From assembly GCF_024757985.1 (NCBI RefSeq), contig NZ_CP103289.1, positions 1,798,001-1,862,000 on the forward strand: a stretch of DNA of 64,000 bases, in the 5' to 3' direction. Every line of letters begins with the position of its first letter. Positions within the stretch are counted from its first letter, which is position 1. Of this stretch, positions 8,182 to 17,896 are shown in pieces. The stretch comes from Cellulomonas sp. NS3 (lineage in GTDB: Bacteria > Actinomycetota > Actinomycetes > Actinomycetales > Cellulomonadaceae). A program made the translations under genes and the position numbers. A model generated the notes under the pieces. That model saw nothing but the letters and a program-made list of their open reading frames with translations. It searched no databases and had not been told where the DNA came from.

Positions 8182-9384
8182 ATGAAGCTCGACTGGCTCA
8201 AGCCGTTGCTCGGACGCCCGGGTCCTTTCACGACCGTCTACGTCGACGCCACGCGCGCCGACCCTGCGGGCGAGACGGAGGTGCTCGACCGGTGGAAGGG
8301 GCTGCGGCGCGACCTCGAACGCCAGGGCGCACCCGCTCGGATCCTCGACGAGATCGAGGACGTCGTGGCCCGGCCCACCCACCTGCCCGGACCGCACGGC
8401 CGTGTCCTGATCGCGGACTCCGAGGGCGTGCGCATCGACAAGGTCCTCGCCGACCCGCCGGACCGGAACTCCGCCGTGCACGGCCCGGTGCCGTCGCTGC
8501 TCCCCGCGGCCCGCGCGGCCGACGAGGCCGTGAACTTCCTCATCGTCGAGGTCGACCGTCAGGGCGCCGACCTGTACTGGAGCGGCGACACCGGACGTAT
8601 CCAGGGTGGCGACCACGACGTGGTCGAGGGGGACCACGACGAGATCCGCAAGGTCCGCACCGGCGGCGGCTGGCACCACGACCACTCGCAGATGCGGGCC
8701 GAGGACTCGTGGGAGCGCAACGCGGAGATCGTCGCGGCGGACATCGACCGGCAGGTCGTCGAGCGCAACCCCGAGCTGGTCATCCTCACCGGGGACGTGC
8801 GCGAGGTCCCGCTCCTGCACGCGGCGCTCGGCCACCGCGCGAAGGAGCTCGTCGTCGAGGTCCCCGGCGGCTCGCGTGCCGACGGCGTCAAGCAGGACGC
8901 GTTCAACGAGCGGGTCGACGCGACGCTCCTGGCCTTCCGTGCGCGCCGGCGTGAGGCGGTCCTGGAGAAGTTCCGTCAGGAGCAGGGGCGCGGCGGTGCG
9001 GCGGTGACGCAGCTCGGCGACGTCATCGAGGTGCTGCGCCGCGGTCAGGTCGCCGAGCTGGTGCTGCACGAGTCCGTCACGACGCCGGCCTCACCGCTCG
9101 CGGACCGCATGGTGTGGGTCGGTGAGGACCCGATGCAGATCGCTCTCACGAGGTCCGAGCTCGAGGCGATGGGGGTCACGGACGGAGCGCGCGAGCTGCG
9201 GTCGGACATCGCCCTCGTGCGCGCCGCGCTCGGGCAGGACTCGGGGCTGACGTTCGCGGACGACGGCAGCGTCGACCTCATCGACGGCGTGGGCGCCGTG
9301 CTGCGCTGGCACGACCCGTCGACGCCGAGCGAGTCGGTCCTGTCGCAGTCGGCTGACCGCACCCGCGTGCACGACGTCGTCTGA
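8182..9384 (+). CDS. Rv2629-like protein of the bacterial eRF1-like (baeRF/Vms1) group
   Basis: Protein of 400 residues resembling Mycobacterium tuberculosis Rv2629: an N-terminal PFTTVYVDATR strand, an internal FLIVEVDRQGADLYW segment, a histidine-rich GGWHHDHSQ stretch, and the C-terminal DGVGAVLRW motif. Such proteins have been placed by sequence analysis in a bacterial branch of the eRF1/Vms1 release-factor superfamily, suggesting a role at stalled ribosomes, but their activity is largely untested. The start is ATG 8182 with GGAGG at 8169-8173; an upstream in-frame ATG at 8110 has no such site. It is monocistronic: a gap with a palindrome lies before it and a convergent hairpin after it. 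Confidence 0.75.
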   Translation: MKLDWLKPLLGRPGPFTTVYVDATRADPAGETEVLDRWKGLRRDLERQGAPARILDEIEDVVARPTHLPGPHGRVLIADSEGVRIDKVLADPPDRNSAVHGPVPSLLPAARAADEAVNFLIVEVDRQGADLYWSGDTGRIQGGDHDVVEGDHDEIRKVRTGGGWHHDHSQMRAEDSWERNAEIVAADIDRQVVERNPELVILTGDVREVPLLHAALGHRAKELVVEVPGGSRADGVKQDAFNERVDATLLAFRARRREAVLEKFRQEQGRGGAAVTQLGDVIEVLRRGQVAELVLHESVTTPASPLADRMVWVGEDPMQIALTRSELEAMGVTDGARELRSDIALVRAALGQDSGLTFADDGSVDLIDGVGAVLRWHDPSTPSESVLSQSADRTRVHDVV

Positions 9385-9424
9385 CCTGACGCGGTCCCCG
9401 GGCGTCCGCCCACCGGCCCGACGC

Positions 9425-9452
9425 AACGCCCCGGCCCCGCGGTCGGGGCGTT
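9425..9452. terminator. Bidirectional terminator between convergent genes
   Basis: Stem AACGCCCCG / CGGGGCGTT (9 bp) with a ten-base GC-rich loop, between the stops of the Rv2629-like gene (plus) and the acyl-CoA ligase gene (minus). Confidence 0.6.
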
Positions 9453-9470
9453 CGTCGGACCTGGGACCGG

Positions 9471-11291
9471 TCACTGCCCGCCGGTGTCACGGGTGTCGAC
9501 GTACAGGGCGTCGATCTCGCCGGCGAAGTCACGCAGCACGACGGCGCGCTTGACCTTCATCGACGGGGTCAGGTACCCGTTCGCCTCGGTGAAGTCGAGC
9601 GGCAGCACGCGGAGCTTGCGGATCGACTCGGCGCGGGACACCGACTCGTTCGCCCGCTCGGCGGCGCGGTCGAGCGCGGCGAGCACCTCGGGGTGGACCG
9701 CGGCCGCGGCGACGTCCATCACGGGGAGCCCGTGCGACGTGAGCCAGCCGGGCAGCAGCTCGGCGTCGAGCGTGACGAGCGCCCCGATGAACGGGCGGGC
9801 GTCGCCGACCACGACGACCTGGCTCACGAGCGGGTGGCCACGCAGCCGGTCCTCGAGCACGGCCGGCGCGACGTTCTTGCCGCCCGCGGTCACGATGATC
9901 TCCTTCTTGCGGCCCGTGATCCGCAGGCAGCCGTCCTCGTCGAGGGTCCCGAGGTCGCCCGTGCGGAACCAGCCGTCCTGCAGCGCCTCCGCGGTCGCCT
10001 CGGGGTTGCCGTGGTAGCCGCGGAAGACGTGCGGGCCGCGCACGAGGATCTCGCCGTCGTCCTCGACCCGCAGCGACGCACCGGGGTACGCCGGGCCGAC
10101 CGTCCCGATCTTGGTGAGCTCGGGGCGGTTCACCGCGGTGGCGGAGGTCGTCTCGGTCAGGCCGTAGCCCTCGAGCACGATCAGGCCGATGCCGCGGTAG
10201 AAGTGCCCGAGCCGCTCGCCGAGCGGGGCACCGCCCGACACGGCGTAGCGCGCGCGTCCGCCGAGAGCCGCGCGGAGCTTGCGGTGGACGAGCGCCTCGG
10301 CGACGGCCTTCTGCGCCCGGAGCGCCGCGCCCGGTCCGCCGGGCTGCTCGAGCGCGCGCGAGTACGTGATCGCGACCTTGGCGGACCAGCGGAAGATGCG
10401 CAGCTTCGTGCCCGTGCCGGCCTTCTGCTCGGAGGAGTTGTAGACCTTCTCGAAGACGCGCGGGACCGCGAGGATGAACGTCGGCTGGAACGTCCCGAGG
10501 TCGGCGAGCAGGTTGCGGGTGTCCGGCGTGTGGCCCAGGACGGCGCCGGACGGGATGCACAGGACCTGGATGAAGCGCGCGAACACGTGCGCGAGCGGCA
10601 TGAACAGCAGCGTGCGCGAGCCCGGGGAGGCGACGACGTCGGTCAGGCCGGCGACGCCGTTGAGCGTGATCGCCGCGAAGTTGCCGTGGGTCAGCTCGAC
10701 GCCCTTGGGGCGCCCGGTCGTCCCGGACGTGTAGATGATCGTGGCCAGGTCGTCGGCGACGGTCGCGCTGCTCCGGCGCTCGACCTCGGCCGCGGGGACG
10801 TCGGTCCCCGTCTCGGCGAGCCGGTCGAGCGCGCCCTCGTCGATCACGAGGACGTCGCCGAGCTCGGGCAGCTCGTCGCGGACCTGCGCGACGACGGCGG
10901 CGTGCGCCGCGGTCTCGACGAGCACGAGCCGGACCCGCGCGTCCGAGAGGATCCACCGGACCTGCTCGGCCGAGGACGTCTCGTACACGGGGACGCTCAC
11001 GCCCCCTGCGGCCCAGACCGCGAAGTCGGCGACGGTCCACTCGTAGCGGGTGCGCGACATGATGGCGACGCTGTCGCCCGGCTGGATGCCGCGGGCCACG
11101 AGACCGCGCGCGACGCCGGCGACCTCGTCGGCGAACGCGGCGGCGCTCACGGGTCGCCAGGCGCCGCCGAGCCCGGTCGAGCGCTCGACGAGGGTGCCGT
11201 GCGGGTCGCGGGCGACGCGCTCAGCGAGCAGTCGCGGGATGCTCCACGCCGCGTCGGGCTCGACGAGGGCGGGGGAGTGGGTCTCGGGCAT
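9471..11291 (-). CDS. Long-chain fatty-acid--CoA ligase (FadD15-type AMP-forming)
   Basis: ANL-superfamily adenylate-forming enzyme of 606 residues that activates fatty acids to acyl-CoA via acyl-AMP. The P-loop-like motif is IIYTSGTTGRPKGVELTHGN, the A5 motif is GYGLTETTS, the adenine-site aspartate lies in GWFRTGDLG, and the hinge/catalytic lysine region is GRKKEIIVTAGGKN. The overall pattern fits the membrane-associated FadD15/ACSL group. The start is ATG 11291 with AGGAG six bases upstream; a GTG nine codons earlier lacks one. A TAGGGT -10 (minus strand 11328-11323) lies just upstream, so it probably has its own promoter. The next minus-strand operon ends 45 bases before it. Confidence 0.9.
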   Translation of the reverse strand: MPETHSPALVEPDAAWSIPRLLAERVARDPHGTLVERSTGLGGAWRPVSAAAFADEVAGVARGLVARGIQPGDSVAIMSRTRYEWTVADFAVWAAGGVSVPVYETSSAEQVRWILSDARVRLVLVETAAHAAVVAQVRDELPELGDVLVIDEGALDRLAETGTDVPAAEVERRSSATVADDLATIIYTSGTTGRPKGVELTHGNFAAITLNGVAGLTDVVASPGSRTLLFMPLAHVFARFIQVLCIPSGAVLGHTPDTRNLLADLGTFQPTFILAVPRVFEKVYNSSEQKAGTGTKLRIFRWSAKVAITYSRALEQPGGPGAALRAQKAVAEALVHRKLRAALGGRARYAVSGGAPLGERLGHFYRGIGLIVLEGYGLTETTSATAVNRPELTKIGTVGPAYPGASLRVEDDGEILVRGPHVFRGYHGNPEATAEALQDGWFRTGDLGTLDEDGCLRITGRKKEIIVTAGGKNVAPAVLEDRLRGHPLVSQVVVVGDARPFIGALVTLDAELLPGWLTSHGLPVMDVAAAAVHPEVLAALDRAAERANESVSRAESIRKLRVLPLDFTEANGYLTPSMKVKRAVVLRDFAGEIDALYVDTRDTGGQ

Positions 11292-11336
11292 CGGTGCTCC
11301 TGTCGGCGGGCCGGACACCCAGACCCTAGACCGCTC

Positions 11337-12176
11337 TCAGCGGGACGTCCCGGGACCACCGGCCGCCTGGTCGTCGTGCCGGTGCGTCGGGTCGAGCACG
11401 CGCTGGAGGAACTCGCGCGTGCGCTCCTCGCGCGGTGCGCCGACGACCTCGTCCGCGGGGCCGTCCTCGACCACGACGCCGCCGTCCATGAAGACGACCC
11501 GGTCACCGACCTCACGCGCGAACGCCATCTCGTGCGTCACGACGATCATCGTCATGCCGCCCTCGGCGAGGTCCCGCATGACGCCCAGGACGTCGCCCAC
11601 GAGCTCGGGGTCGAGGGCCGACGTCGGCTCGTCGAACAGCATGAGCTGCGGGTCCATCGACAGGGCCCGCGCGATCGCCACGCGCTGCTGCATCCCGCCC
11701 GAGAGCTGCGCGGGCATCAGCGCCTCGGTGCCGGCGAGCCCGACCCGCGCGAGGTTCTCCCGCGCGACCCGCTCGGCCTCGGCACGGGAACGGCGCAGCA
11801 CGGTGCGCTGGGCCATCGTGCAGTTGTCGAGCACCGTGCGGTGCGTGAAGAGGTTGAACTGCTGGAAGACCATGCCGACGTGCGTGCGGACGTGGTCGAT
11901 GTCGACGTCCGGGTCGGTGACCTCGGTGCCGAGCACCTCGATGCTCCCGCCCGAGGGCTCCTCGAGGAGGTTGACGCAGCGCAGGAGCGTCGACTTGCCG
12001 GAGCCCGAGGGCCCGATCACGCAGACGACCTCGCCCGAGCGGACCTCGAGGTCGATCCCACGGAGCACCTGCTTGTCGCCGAACGACTTGTGCAGGGCGT
12101 CGATGCGGACGACGACGTCGTCGCCGCCGGTGCGGGTCGTGGCGGCGCCGGTGCTGGCCTCGGGGGACACGGTCAT
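11337..12176 (-). CDS. Polar amino-acid ABC transporter, ATP-binding subunit
   Basis: ATPase of 279 residues of the GlnQ/HisP (PAAT) type. Walker A is GPSGSGKST, the signature is [15 protein letters not shown], and Walker B is [14 protein letters not shown] disordered Thr/Ala-rich stretch of about 20 residues comes first. The ATG start at 12176 overlaps the permease stop by four bases, so the two are translationally coupled. With the permease and binding protein it forms a complete importer for glutamine, glutamate, basic or other polar amino acids; the substrate cannot be set from sequence. Confidence 0.92.
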   Translation of the reverse strand: MTVSPEASTGAATTRTGGDDVVVRIDALHKSFGDKQVLRGIDLEVRSGEVVCVIGPSGSGKSTLLRCVNLLEEPSGGSIEVLGTEVTDPDVDIDHVRTHVGMVFQQFNLFTHRTVLDNCTMAQRTVLRRSRAEAERVARENLARVGLAGTEALMPAQLSGGMQQRVAIARALSMDPQLMLFDEPTSALDPELVGDVLGVMRDLAEGGMTMIVVTHEMAFAREVGDRVVFMDGGVVVEDGPADEVVGAPREERTREFLQRVLDPTHRHDDQAAGGPGTSR

Positions 12177-13024
12177 GGGCGTGAGCCCCCTCCGGTGCGG
12201 CGCTCGAGCCAGCGTGCGACGAGGCCGAGCGGGATGGTGATGACGAGGTAGCACGCGCCGACGACGAACAGCGCGGTGAGGCCGCCGGTGGCGCTGTTGA
12301 GCATGTCGCGCCCGACCTTGGTGAGGTCGAACTGCGTCGGCAGCAGGCCGACGACGGAGATGAGCGAGGTGTCCTTGGTCAGGAGGATCAGCTCGTTCGT
12401 CATCGGGGGCAGCACGATCCGGAACGCCTGCGGGATCACGACCTGCACGAGCGTGCGCGTGGGCGACATGCCGAGCGAGCGCGCCGCCTCGACCTGGCCC
12501 GTCGGCACCGCCTGGATGCCCGCGCGCAGCGTCTCGGCGATGTAGGCGGCCGACACCATGCCGAGCGCGAGCCCGGCCTTGGCGACGACCGACTCGATCC
12601 GCACGCCGAGGGCGATCGGGACGGCGTACCCGAACGCGATGACGACGAGCAGCGCGGGGATGCCGCGGAAGAACTCGATGTAGAGCGTCGCGATCCAGCG
12701 GTACGGGCCGACGGACGACAGCCGCATGAGCGCGAGCACCGTGCCGAGGCTCAACCCGATCGCGAACGCGGCGATCGTGTAGACGACCGTGTTCTTCAGG
12801 GCGCCCGGGAGGGACGAGGCCATGTCGGCGGCGACCGCCGGGTTGAAGAGCTGCGTGCCGACCCGCGCCCAGTCGGTCGCGACGACGATGACGACGAGCG
12901 CGACGAGCAGCACCCCGTACTGCACGCCGCGGATGATCCGCTGGCGGCGGCGCGGGCTCGTGCGCCGCCGCGCCGCCGGGAGCCGCGGCGGGACGGCGGC
13001 GTCCGGACGGGAGATCGCCGTCAC
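12173..13024 (-). CDS. Polar amino-acid ABC transporter, permease
   Basis: Permease of 283 residues in the HisMQ/GlnP family. After an Arg-rich cytoplasmic N-terminus come about five membrane helices; the family signature lies in [15 protein letters not shown] and the EAA loop is [21 protein letters not shown] single permease gene implies a homodimer. The GTG start at 13024 is one base after the stop of the binding-protein gene, and the stop overlaps the ATPase start, so the operon order is binding protein - permease - ATPase. Confidence 0.92.
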   Translation of the reverse strand: MTAISRPDAAVPPRLPAARRRTSPRRRQRIIRGVQYGVLLVALVVIVVATDWARVGTQLFNPAVAADMASSLPGALKNTVVYTIAAFAIGLSLGTVLALMRLSSVGPYRWIATLYIEFFRGIPALLVVIAFGYAVPIALGVRIESVVAKAGLALGMVSAAYIAETLRAGIQAVPTGQVEAARSLGMSPTRTLVQVVIPQAFRIVLPPMTNELILLTKDTSLISVVGLLPTQFDLTKVGRDMLNSATGGLTALFVVGACYLVITIPLGLVARWLERRTGGGSRP

Positions 13025-13025
13025 G

Positions 13026-13835
13026 TCAGTCGGCCGTCGGGATGTCGCCGATGCGCTCGGTGTAGATCGCGTCGTAGGTGCCGTCGCCCTGGATCCGCTC
13101 GAGCGTGCCGTTGACCGCGTCGAGCAGCGCGGTGTTGCCCTTCTTGACCCCGAAGCCGTACTGCTCGCCCGTCGTGAACGTCGCGCCGAACGTGTAGCCG
13201 TCCTCGACGAACGGCCCGAGCACCGCGACGTCGTTGATGATCGCGTTCACCTGACCGTTCTCGAGCGCCTGCACCTGGAGCCCGAGGTCCTCGAACTCGA
13301 TGGTCGTCAGCCCGTTCTCGGTGGCCCAGGCGGCGCCGGTCGTCTCCTGCTGCACGCCGATCGTCGAGCCCTCGAGGGACGCGAGCGCCTCCTCCTCGTC
13401 CATCGGCTCGACCCCGGCGGCCGCGGGGAGCAGCAGGCCCTGGTCGGCGTCGAAGTACGGCTCCGAGAAGTCGATGCGTGCGGCGCGCTCCTCGGTGATG
13501 GTGATGGCCGAGGCGACGAGGTCGCAGTTGCCGGTCTCGAGGTCGGCGCCCGACTGGATGCCCTCGAACTGCGCGACCTTGATCTCGGGCTCGACGCCGA
13601 GGTCGCTCGCGATCTCGTTCACGATGTCGATGTCGAGCCCGACGATCTCGCCGGAGTCGTCGGTGAACTCGAACGGCTCGTACGGCGGGTTGGTGCAGAC
13701 GGTGAGCTTCCCCTCGGCGACGAGCGGGACGCCGCTGTCGGACGTGGCGGCGGGCGTGCCGTCGCCGCCGCTGCACGCGGAGAGCAGCAGCGTCACGGCG
13801 AGCCCCAGGGGGACGAGGCGGGTGGTGCGGGTCAT
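13026..13835 (-). CDS. Polar amino-acid ABC transporter, substrate-binding lipoprotein
   Basis: Solute-binding protein of 269 residues, SBP family 3. The signal peptide ends in the lipobox LLSAC (Cys21), so it is anchored to the outer face of the membrane. Typical motifs follow: LTVCTNPPYEPFEF, the GLDIDIVNEIA segment, and the arginine in the SAITITEERAARIDFSEPY stretch. The start is ATG 13835 with GAGAGG eight bases upstream; an in-frame extension further upstream runs through the promoter and is not used. It is first gene of the operon, behind an AT-rich promoter with an inverted repeat. Confidence 0.93.
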   Translation of the reverse strand: MTRTTRLVPLGLAVTLLLSACSGGDGTPAATSDSGVPLVAEGKLTVCTNPPYEPFEFTDDSGEIVGLDIDIVNEIASDLGVEPEIKVAQFEGIQSGADLETGNCDLVASAITITEERAARIDFSEPYFDADQGLLLPAAAGVEPMDEEEALASLEGSTIGVQQETTGAAWATENGLTTIEFEDLGLQVQALENGQVNAIINDVAVLGPFVEDGYTFGATFTTGEQYGFGVKKGNTALLDAVNGTLERIQGDGTYDAIYTERIGDIPTAD

Positions 13836-13864
13836 GACGGCTGTCCTCTCACGATGGGCGTTCG

Positions 13865-13898
13865 TGCATGAGTATGCGCAATACAAAGTAATCATGCA
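13865..13898 (-). promoter_or_regulatory. Promoter and inverted-repeat operator of the amino-acid transporter
   Basis: Unusually AT-rich island. On the minus strand TTGCAT, a 17-base spacer and CATACT form a plausible -35/-10 pair. Arms TGCATGA (13865-13871) and TCATGCA (13892-13898) make a 7-bp inverted repeat around it, and GCAT-N4-ATGC lies inside. The arrangement suggests repression by an amino-acid-responsive factor; ArgR is one guess, because its actinobacterial sites are rich in TGCAT, but this is not established. Confidence 0.45.
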
Positions 13899-13902
13899 AA
13901 GC

Positions 13903-13936
13903 GGCGCAGGATAGGACCGTGGTCCCATCCTGCGCC
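13903..13936 (-). terminator. Terminator after valS
   Basis: Hairpin GGCGCAGGATAGGACC / GGTCCCATCCTGCGCC (15 of 16 pairs, tight loop), 40 bases after the valS stop on the minus strand and followed on that strand by T-rich sequence. It insulates the amino-acid transporter promoter from valS. Confidence 0.7.
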
Positions 13937-13975
13937 ACGTTGCGCGCGAGCGAGGTGCCGCGCACGCCGGAGCGG

Positions 13976-16684
13976 TCAGCCCTGCACCTTCGGCTCGGGC
14001 GGGAGGAGCTCGGCGTCGCGTGCGACGACGGTCTCGCCGTCCTCGGCCACCAGGTCGAGCGGGCCCGTCACGCGGCCGGCCGACCGGACGTCGGCGAGCG
14101 CGGCCTCGACGCCGGCCGTGTGCGCGGCCGGGACCGCGAGCGTCACGCGGGTGATCTCGGTGCGCATCGAGACCTTCGCCTCGGACTTCACCTTGCGCAG
14201 CGCCGCGAGCGCGGCACCGGCGGCGCCCACCACGGCGGCGTCCGCGTCACCCGCGGCCGCGCGCAGCGGCCCGGCGACGGGCCACGGCGCGCGGTGCACC
14301 GAGCCCTCGCGCCACCAGGACCAGACCTCCTCGGTCGCGAACGGCAGCACCGGCGCGAACAGCCGCAGGAGGGTGTCGAGCGCGATGCCGAGCGCCGCGC
14401 GCGCCGAGGCCGACTCCGCGGGGACGTCCGCGTCGGCCGCGCCGCCCGCGTAGGCGCGGTCCTTGACGAGCTCGAGGTAGTCGTCGCAGAACGTCCAGAA
14501 GAACGTCTCGGTCAGCTCGAGGGCCCGCGTGTGGTCGTACGCCTCGAGCGCCGCGGTGGCCCGGTCGACGACGTCCGCGAGCCCCGCGAGCATCGCCCGG
14601 TCGAGCGTCTCGGTGACGAGCGTCGCGTCGAGCAGGCGCGCGCGGTCCTCGGGCGAGCCGAAGGTCAGCGCGAACTTGCTCGCGTTGAGCACCTTGATCG
14701 CGAGCCGGCGGCCGATCTTCATCTGGCCGACCTCGAACGCCGCGTCGGTGCCGAGCCGCGCCGACGCCGCCCAGTACCGCACGGCGTCGGAGCCGTGCTC
14801 CTCGAGCAGGCCCATGGGCGTCACGACGTTGCCCTTGGACTTGCTCATCTTCTTGCGGTCCGGGTCGAGGATCCAGCCCGAGATCGCGGCGTTGGCCCAC
14901 GGGAGGCTGCCGTGCTCGAGGTGCGCTCGCACGACCGTCGAGAACAGCCACGTCCGGATGATGTCCTGGCCCTGGGGGCGCAGGTCCATCGGGAAGACGC
15001 GTGCGAACAGGTCGGGGTCGGAGAGCCAGCCGCCCGCGATCTGCGGCGTCAGCGAGCTCGTCGCCCACGTGTCCATGATGTCGGGGTCGCCGACGAAGCC
15101 GCCCGGCACGCCGCGCTGGTCGGGGGAGTACCCGGGCGGGACGTCGGACGACGGGTCGATCGGCAGCGTCGCCTCGTCGGGCACGAGCGGGTGGTCGTAG
15201 TCGGGCTCGCCCTGCGCGTCGAGCGGGTACCAGACCGGGATCGGGACGCCGAAGAAGCGCTGGCGCGAGACGAGCCAGTCGCCGTTGAGGCCGCCGACCC
15301 AGTTCTCGTAGCGCACGCGCATGAAGTCGGGGTGGAACCCGAGCTCGGTGCCGCGCGCGAGCAGCTCCTCGCGGAGCGGGACGTCGCGCCCGCCGTTGCG
15401 GATGTACCACTGGCGCGACGTGACGATCTCGAGCGGCTTGTCGCCCTTCTCGAAGAAGTTCGCCTTGCGCTGCGTCGCGACGGGCTCGCCGTCCAGGTCG
15501 CCCGACTCGCGCAGCGCGTCGACGACGGCCGTCCGTGCCGAGAAGGTCGTCTTGCCGGCGATCTCGGCGAACAGCGCCGTGCCGCGCTCCGAGGTGATCC
15601 ACTCCGGGACCTCGCGCGTCAGGCGGCCGTCGCGCACGAGGACCGAGCGCGTCGGGAGCTGGAGCTCGCGCCACCACTGCACGTCGGTCAGGTCGCCGAA
15701 CGTGCAGCACATCGCGATGCCCGCGCCCTTGTCGGGCTCGGCGGCCGGGTGGGCCAGCACGGGGACCTCGACGTCGAACAGCGGCGAGCGGACCGTCGTG
15801 CCGAACAGGTGCTGGTAGCGCTCGTCGTCGGGGTGCGCGATCAGGGCGACGCACGCGGGCAGCAGCTCGGGGCGCGTCGTCTCGATGTAGACCGGGGTGT
15901 CACCGGCGTGGAACGCCACCTTGTGGAAGTGCCCCGGGTAGTCCCGGGCCTCGAGCTCGGCCTGCGCGACGGCGGTCTGGAACGTGACGTCCCACAGCCC
16001 GGGCGCCTCCGCGGCGTACGCCTCGCCGCGGGCGACGTTGCGCAGGAACGCGGTCTGCGCGACCTTCTGCGCCTCGCGCCCGATCGTCTGGTAGTGGTGC
16101 GACCAGTCGACGGACAGGCCGAGGTGACGCCACAGCGCCTCGAACTGGCGCTCGTCCTCCGCGGTCAGGCGCTCGCACAGCTCGACGAAGTTGCGCCGGC
16201 TGATGGGCTGCTGGTCGGCCGCCTTGACGCTCTTGCCGTCGCCGCCCGCGAACGGCGGCTCGTAGCCCTCGACGTAGGGCAGCGAGGTGTCGCAGCGCAC
16301 GCCGTAGTAGTTCTGCACGCGGCGCTCGGTCGGCAGGCCGTTGTCGTCCCAGCCCATCGGGTAGAACACCGACTTCCCCCGCATGCGCTGGAACCGCGCG
16401 ACGACGTCGGTGTGCGTGTAGGAGAACACGTGCCCCACGTGCAGCGAGCCCGAGACGGTCGGCGGCGGGGTGTCGATCGAGTAGACCTGCGTGCGCTCCG
16501 CGGTCCGGTCGAACGCGTACGTGCCCTGCTCGCCCCACGCCGTGTCCCAGCGCTGCTCGAGCCCGTCGAGCGAGACCTTGTCGGGTACGGGGCGGGCGGT
16601 CGTCGCTGCGCTGGTCGGGTCCGCGGTGCTCGCCGAAGGGCTGCCGGGTGCGGTCGGGGTCGGCTCGGGACGCAGGTCGGTCAT
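13976..16684 (-). CDS. valS: Valyl-tRNA synthetase
   Basis: Class I synthetase of 902 residues that charges tRNA-Val, with an editing domain against threonine. The HIGH motif appears as HVGH in SGSLHVGHVFS, the catalytic KMSKS loop is KKMSKSKGN, and the tRNA-binding C-terminal helical domain follows. The first 35 residues are a low-complexity Pro/Ser/Thr/Ala leader not found in most ValS. The usual C-terminal coiled-coil arm is short or absent, consistent with the shorter ValS form. The ATG at 16684 has GGGAGG upstream. It is divergent from the F420 gene cluster. Confidence 0.95.
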   Translation of the reverse strand: MTDLRPEPTPTAPGSPSASTADPTSAATTARPVPDKVSLDGLEQRWDTAWGEQGTYAFDRTAERTQVYSIDTPPPTVSGSLHVGHVFSYTHTDVVARFQRMRGKSVFYPMGWDDNGLPTERRVQNYYGVRCDTSLPYVEGYEPPFAGGDGKSVKAADQQPISRRNFVELCERLTAEDERQFEALWRHLGLSVDWSHHYQTIGREAQKVAQTAFLRNVARGEAYAAEAPGLWDVTFQTAVAQAELEARDYPGHFHKVAFHAGDTPVYIETTRPELLPACVALIAHPDDERYQHLFGTTVRSPLFDVEVPVLAHPAAEPDKGAGIAMCCTFGDLTDVQWWRELQLPTRSVLVRDGRLTREVPEWITSERGTALFAEIAGKTTFSARTAVVDALRESGDLDGEPVATQRKANFFEKGDKPLEIVTSRQWYIRNGGRDVPLREELLARGTELGFHPDFMRVRYENWVGGLNGDWLVSRQRFFGVPIPVWYPLDAQGEPDYDHPLVPDEATLPIDPSSDVPPGYSPDQRGVPGGFVGDPDIMDTWATSSLTPQIAGGWLSDPDLFARVFPMDLRPQGQDIIRTWLFSTVVRAHLEHGSLPWANAAISGWILDPDRKKMSKSKGNVVTPMGLLEEHGSDAVRYWAASARLGTDAAFEVGQMKIGRRLAIKVLNASKFALTFGSPEDRARLLDATLVTETLDRAMLAGLADVVDRATAALEAYDHTRALELTETFFWTFCDDYLELVKDRAYAGGAADADVPAESASARAALGIALDTLLRLFAPVLPFATEEVWSWWREGSVHRAPWPVAGPLRAAAGDADAAVVGAAGAALAALRKVKSEAKVSMRTEITRVTLAVPAAHTAGVEAALADVRSAGRVTGPLDLVAEDGETVVARDAELLPPEPKVQG

Positions 16685-16794
16685 GGTGCGACATCCTCCC
16701 AGATGCGCGGGCCTGCCGACGCGCCGCGGCCGGCGCCCGGCCCGAGGTCGGCCCCGCGCGGGCGTGCGGGAACATCCGCGAAACCCGGACTCGT

Positions 16795-16800
16795 TAGGCT
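16795..16800 (+). promoter_or_regulatory. -10 element of the F420 operon
   Basis: TAGGCT about 77 bases upstream of the F420-dependent oxidoreductase, in the divergent gap with valS. No clear -35 is visible. Confidence 0.35.
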
Positions 16801-16876
16801 CGACGAGGCACGCTCGTCCGAGGTGCTGGTGTGCGGGCGCCGACCGAGGTCAGGTCGGCCCGAGAGAGGTGGCGAC

Positions 16877-17896
16877 GTGGCGCAGGGTGTGACGGCGGCC
16901 GGACTGACGGTCGGGTACGCGGCGATGCTGGAGCAGTTCCACCCGAGCGAGGTCGTGGACCTGTCCGCGTACGCCGAGGAGAACGGCTTCTCGGGCGTCA
17001 TGGCGGCGGACCACTTCCAGCCGTGGGTCCCGGCCCAGGGGCAGTCCGCGTTCGTGTGGAACGTCCTGTCCGCGCTGGGCGAGCGCACCCGCGGCGACCT
17101 CGGCCCCGGGGTGACGGCACCGACGTTCCGCTGGCACCCTGCGATGGTCGCGCAGGCGTCGGCGACGCTCGCGGCGATGTACCCCGGGCGGCACTGGCTC
17201 GGGCTCGGGTCCGGCGAGGCGCTCAACGAGCACGTCGTCGCCGGGTACTGGCCGGAGGCGCCCGAGCGGATCAACCGCATGTTCGAGGCCATCGAGATCA
17301 TCAACAAGCTGTTCACGGCGTCGCTCGCGGGCAAGGACGTCAAGCACTCGGGCACGTTCTACAAGCTCGAGTCGACCCGGCTGTGGACGATGCCCGAGGT
17401 CCCGCCGGAGATCCTCGTCGCGACCGCCGGGCCCGTGACCGCCAAGCGGACGGGCCGCCACGCCGACGGGCTCATCACGGTCGGCGCGCCGCTCGAGAAG
17501 ATCTCCGGGCTGTTCGCCAAGTTCGCCGAGGGCGCGCGCGAGGCCGGCAAGGACCCCGACGCGATGCCCAAGGTGCTCCAGCTGCACCTGTCCTGGGCCG
17601 AGACCGACGAGCAGGCCCTCACGAACGCGATGACCGAGTGGCCCAACGGCGGCATGAAGTTCCCCAAGGCCGACATCCGCTCGCCTTTCGACTTCGAGCA
17701 GATGGCCAAGCTCGTGCGCCCCGAGGACTTCCAGGGCCGCATGGTCATCTCCGCGGACCCCGACGTGCACCGCGCCGAGATCCAGAAGTACGTCGACCTC
17801 GGCTTCGACCGCATCTACCTGCACAACGTGGGCCGCAACCAGCGCGAGTGGATCGACGTCTTCGGCCGCGACGTCCTGCCGAGCCTGGTGCGATGA
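16877..17896 (+). CDS. F420-dependent oxidoreductase, G6PDH-like LLM family
   Basis: Luciferase-like (TIM-barrel) oxidoreductase of 339 residues, close in pattern to F420-dependent glucose-6-phosphate dehydrogenase (Fgd): [54 protein letters not shown] and [18 protein letters not shown]. Fgd reduces F420 with glucose-6-phosphate; this relative may do so or use another sugar phosphate or alcohol. The GTG start at 16877 has AGAGG seven bases upstream. Its TGA overlaps the cofE ATG by four bases, so the enzyme is coupled to the final step of making its own cofactor. It is the first gene of a three-gene operon. Confidence 0.85.
   Translation: MAQGVTAAGLTVGYAAMLEQFHPSEVVDLSAYAEENGFSGVMAADHFQPWVPAQGQSAFVWNVLSALGERTRGDLGPGVTAPTFRWHPAMVAQASATLAAMYPGRHWLGLGSGEALNEHVVAGYWPEAPERINRMFEAIEIINKLFTASLAGKDVKHSGTFYKLESTRLWTMPEVPPEILVATAGPVTAKRTGRHADGLITVGAPLEKISGLFAKFAEGAREAGKDPDAMPKVLQLHLSWAETDEQALTNAMTEWPNGGMKFPKADIRSPFDFEQMAKLVRPEDFQGRMVISADPDVHRAEIQKYVDLGFDRIYLHNVGRNQREWIDVFGRDVLPSLVR

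Noticed and set aside
7847-8185. Gene of about 112 codons between chorismate mutase and the Rv2629-like gene
   Set aside because: No ribosome-binding site, no recognisable domain, and it runs through the tandem palindrome and into the next gene's start.
13919-16876. Long plus-strand open frame opposite valS running into the F420 gene
   Set aside because: The valS frame on the minus strand is complete with HIGH and KMSKS motifs; the opposite translation is compositional, and the F420 gene has its own GTG and ribosome-binding site at 16877.
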